Shown here one piece after another: positions 7,147 to 7,967 of a stretch of DNA of 7,967 nucleotides. Position 1 is the first letter of the stretch, and the number at the start of each line of letters is the position of its first letter. A program made the position numbers and the translations under genes. The notes beneath the pieces were generated by a model. It saw nothing but the letters and a program-made list of their open reading frames with translations, was not told the origin of the DNA and did no database searches. Origin of the DNA: JBDROU01 sp043809745 [NCBI: bacterium] (GTDB lineage: Bacteria > Elusimicrobiota > JBDRMW01); assembly GCA_043809745.1 (NCBI GenBank), contig JBDROU010000020.1, forward strand, positions 1 through 7,967, in the 5' to 3' direction.

Positions 7147-7189
7147 GGGCGATTTTCCCATCATAGATGGACAGGGATGTTTTTGCGTC
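7147..7189 (+). repeat. Dispersed repeat core, right copy
   Basis: Positions 7147-7183 are identical to 1634-1670; one mismatch and five more identical bases follow. The upstream A-rich block 7120-7138 matches 1577-1595. In this copy the two blocks are 8 nt apart; in the left copy 38 nt apart, because a hairpin sits between them. Confidence 0.9.
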
Positions 7190-7196
7190 TCCGCCG

Positions 7197-7213
7197 CGCC
7201 AGCTTCGCTGGCG
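7197..7213. repeat. Hairpin with perfect 7-bp stem and TTC loop
   Basis: CGCCAGC (7197-7203) pairs with GCTGGCG (7207-7213). The closing GC-TTC-GC is the complement of GCGAAGC, a known extra-stable DNA mini-hairpin. Confidence 0.75.
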
Positions 7214-7269
7214 GGCGAGATCCGAAAAATTGTCTCTGTGCTCGGACTGCAATCCTTTCCTCCTACGCT

Positions 7270-7320
7270 AAAGCTTCGGCGGACAGGCAGGCTTGCGCGG
7301 AGTTTATCCGCCGTAGCTTT
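7270..7320. repeat. Long imperfect hairpin
   Basis: AAAGC (7270-7274) pairs with GCTTT (7316-7320) and GGCGGA (7278-7283) with TCCGCC (7307-7312), with a TTC/GTA internal loop and a 23-nt apical loop. The left arm runs into GGACAGG (7281-7287). Confidence 0.6.
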
Positions 7321-7363
7321 ATGCGAAGGCGGAAGCCAATTTTTTCCCCTGCAATGATTTCGC

Positions 7364-7392
7364 TTGACATTTATCATCTATAGTGATAACAT
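7364..7392 (+). promoter_or_regulatory. Promoter of the winged-helix/nucleotidyltransferase gene
   Basis: Consensus TTGACA (7364-7369), 17-nt spacer, then TAACAT (7387-7392) preceded by TGA, giving an extended -10. Transcription should start near 7399. The whole element is overlaid by operator palindromes. Confidence 0.75.
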
Positions 7393-7410
7393 TATCACCA
7401 AAAGTGATAA
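7371..7410 (+). promoter_or_regulatory. Two tandem 19-bp operator palindromes, 21 bp apart
   Basis: Operator 1 is TTATCAT (7371-7377), 5-nt spacer, GTGATAA (7383-7389). Operator 2 is TTATCAC (7392-7398), 5-nt spacer, GTGATAA (7404-7410). They repeat every 21 bp, two helical turns, so two dimers could bind the same face. The first covers the -35/-10 spacer and the second covers the start site up to the ribosome site. The most likely ligand is the HTH protein encoded just downstream (autorepression), which is inference. Confidence 0.8.
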
Positions 7411-7422
7411 GGAGGGTTTGAA

Positions 7423-7587
7423 ATGCAAGATAAAATAATTAAACTGTTCTACGACGATATATACTCTGAGTTTACAATAAACGAGTTAGCTACTAAGACA
7501 AAGATTTCCTATAGTTATGTTCACAGACAAGTCGAAGAGCTAGAAGGTAGGGGGTATTTTAATCGTAAGTCAGCGCACAAATCGTAA
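7423..7587 (+). CDS. Winged-helix DNA-binding N-terminal part of a split HTH-nucleotidyltransferase gene
   Basis: The ATG at 7423 has a near-perfect AAGGAGGG ribosome site (7409-7416) 6 nt upstream. The frame runs 54 residues to TAA 7585-7587. Residues about 18-41 (TINELATKTKISYSYVHRQV to E41) read as a helix-turn-helix with recognition helix SYSYVHRQVEELE, typical of winged-helix or MarR-like regulators. The protein ends just where the beta-hairpin wing should follow. Dropping one G from the G5 run at 7550-7554 restores a normal wing (GRGILIVSQRTNRKYCKPN) and joins it to the nucleotidyltransferase frame downstream. The last ten residues in the present frame are therefore probably out of frame. 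It probably represses its own promoter. A genuine stand-alone 54-residue protein is possible but less likely. Confidence 0.75.
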   Translation: MQDKIIKLFYDDIYSEFTINELATKTKISYSYVHRQVEELEGRGYFNRKSAHKS

Positions 7588-7967
7588 ATATTGCAAACCT
7601 AACTACAGCAATCCTGAAGTAAAGACAAGCTTTGTTAAAATATCGAATCAAATAGCTGACGATTTTCTAAAGAAAAGGGATAAGATTTTTTTTATTGTTG
7701 AAAAGCTTCTTTCGGTATTACCTAAAAAGACTGATTTTAATCTATTATCTGTTGTTTTATTTGGATCTTTAGCTAAAGGGACAGCTTTTAAAAAAAGCGA
7801 TATAGATCTTTTTATCCTTGTCCCTTCAAAAAAGAAATATGATGAAGCTATTGAGATGGAATGTGTTGCTTTATCAAAAGGCTTTGGCGTTGAAATCAAC
7901 CCTATAGTTTCCGAACCGACAAATTTATTAACAATGTTAAAAGATAAGGAGAATAATGTAGGTAAGG
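7544..7967 (+). pseudogene. Minimal nucleotidyltransferase (MNT, Pol-beta fold) part of the same gene, frameshifted and cut by the window end
   Basis: A second frame, +1 relative to the HTH frame, is open from 7544 to the window edge. It has no ATG, GTG or TTG before the domain core, so it cannot start on its own and should be the C-terminal part of the upstream HTH gene. It contains the nucleotidyltransferase signature LFGSLAKGTAFKKSDIDLFI at about 7757-7816 (GS, then D and D eleven and thirteen residues later) and a later acidic candidate in GVEINPIV. These metal-binding carboxylates mark MNT-type enzymes, including AMP-transferring antitoxins that pair with HEPN toxins and stand-alone regulators. 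Between wing and enzyme lies a helical linker (NPEVKTSFVKISNQIADDFL) common in HTH-MNT fusions. If repaired, 181 residues of the product lie in the window. It could be a truly broken gene, a programmed frameshift or a sequence error. Confidence 0.75.

Larger units (their letters stand above)
6468..7363. repeat. Hairpin-dense noncoding region downstream of the efflux operon
   Basis: About 900 nt with no credible gene. Short open frames exist on both strands, but they cross hairpins and repeats and translate to low-complexity Arg/Ser/Pro-rich strings. I count at least nine short hairpins (6562-6609, 6617-6639, 6656-6691, 6734-6768, 6785-6804, 7059-7086, 7093-7118, 7197-7213, 7270-7320), most with 3-nt loops. 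The stretch also holds repeat blocks shared with 1553-1780 and three exact copies of GGACAGG followed by variable sequence. No clear intrinsic terminator with a T-run was found for the efflux operon. Confidence 0.75.

Noticed and set aside
7045-7377. Overlapping open frames of about 95-110 residues on both strands
   Set aside because: They run through several perfect hairpins and the repeat core, are of low-complexity type, and lack a convincing ribosome site.
7392-7410. RNA hairpin hiding the ribosome site
   Set aside because: The predicted transcript starts near 7399, inside the palindrome, so the left arm would not be transcribed. A DNA operator is more likely.
7556-7558. ATT as an independent start for the nucleotidyltransferase
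   Set aside because: A purine-rich stretch precedes it, but ATT starts are very rare and the frameshifted fusion explains the wing and linker sequence better.

Overview
The window looks like chromosomal DNA from a Gram-negative, AT-rich, probably anaerobic bacterium. It has an outer-membrane TolC-family gene, an oxygen-sensitive radical SAM sulfatase-maturating enzyme, and intergenic DNA packed with short hairpins and palindromic repeats. That combination would fit an uncultivated PVC-type lineage such as Omnitrophota, but this taxonomic guess is inference only.

Layout: (1) 2-184, + strand, is the C-terminal end of a gene running in from the left, which looks like the last part of a secreted carbohydrate-binding-type beta-sandwich. 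(2) 217-1440, - strand, is an anaerobic sulfatase-maturating enzyme with all three radical SAM cysteines, eight SPASM-type cysteines and the catalytic Asp. Its promoter lies at 1506-1534. (3) 1512-1870 is noncoding repeat DNA. (4) 1875-6467, + strand, is a tight four-gene operon with a good sigma70-type promoter: a small AbrB/SpoVT-type regulator, a TolC-family outer-membrane protein, a MacA-like adaptor with an unusually short helical arm, and MacB. Together they form a tripartite export pump driven by ATP hydrolysis. Genes 1/2 and 2/3 overlap (4 and 11 nt); genes 3/4 are 21 nt apart. (5) 6468-7363 is about 900 nt without a credible gene. It is filled with hairpins, most with 3-nt loops, and with a second copy of repeat blocks also present at 1553-1780. 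(6) 7364-7967, + strand, is a promoter with two tandem operator palindromes followed by a winged-helix plus minimal nucleotidyltransferase gene. That gene is split by one extra base in a G5 run and continues past the window edge.

The most interesting parts are the twin 19-bp operators spaced exactly 21 bp apart over the last gene's promoter, the single-base frameshift in that gene, the array of triloop hairpins at 6562-7118, and the 37-nt identical repeat that brackets the efflux operon in direct orientation. No complete new defence system can be claimed from this window alone. The regulator/nucleotidyltransferase at the right edge is the best lead, and its partner (if any) lies outside.
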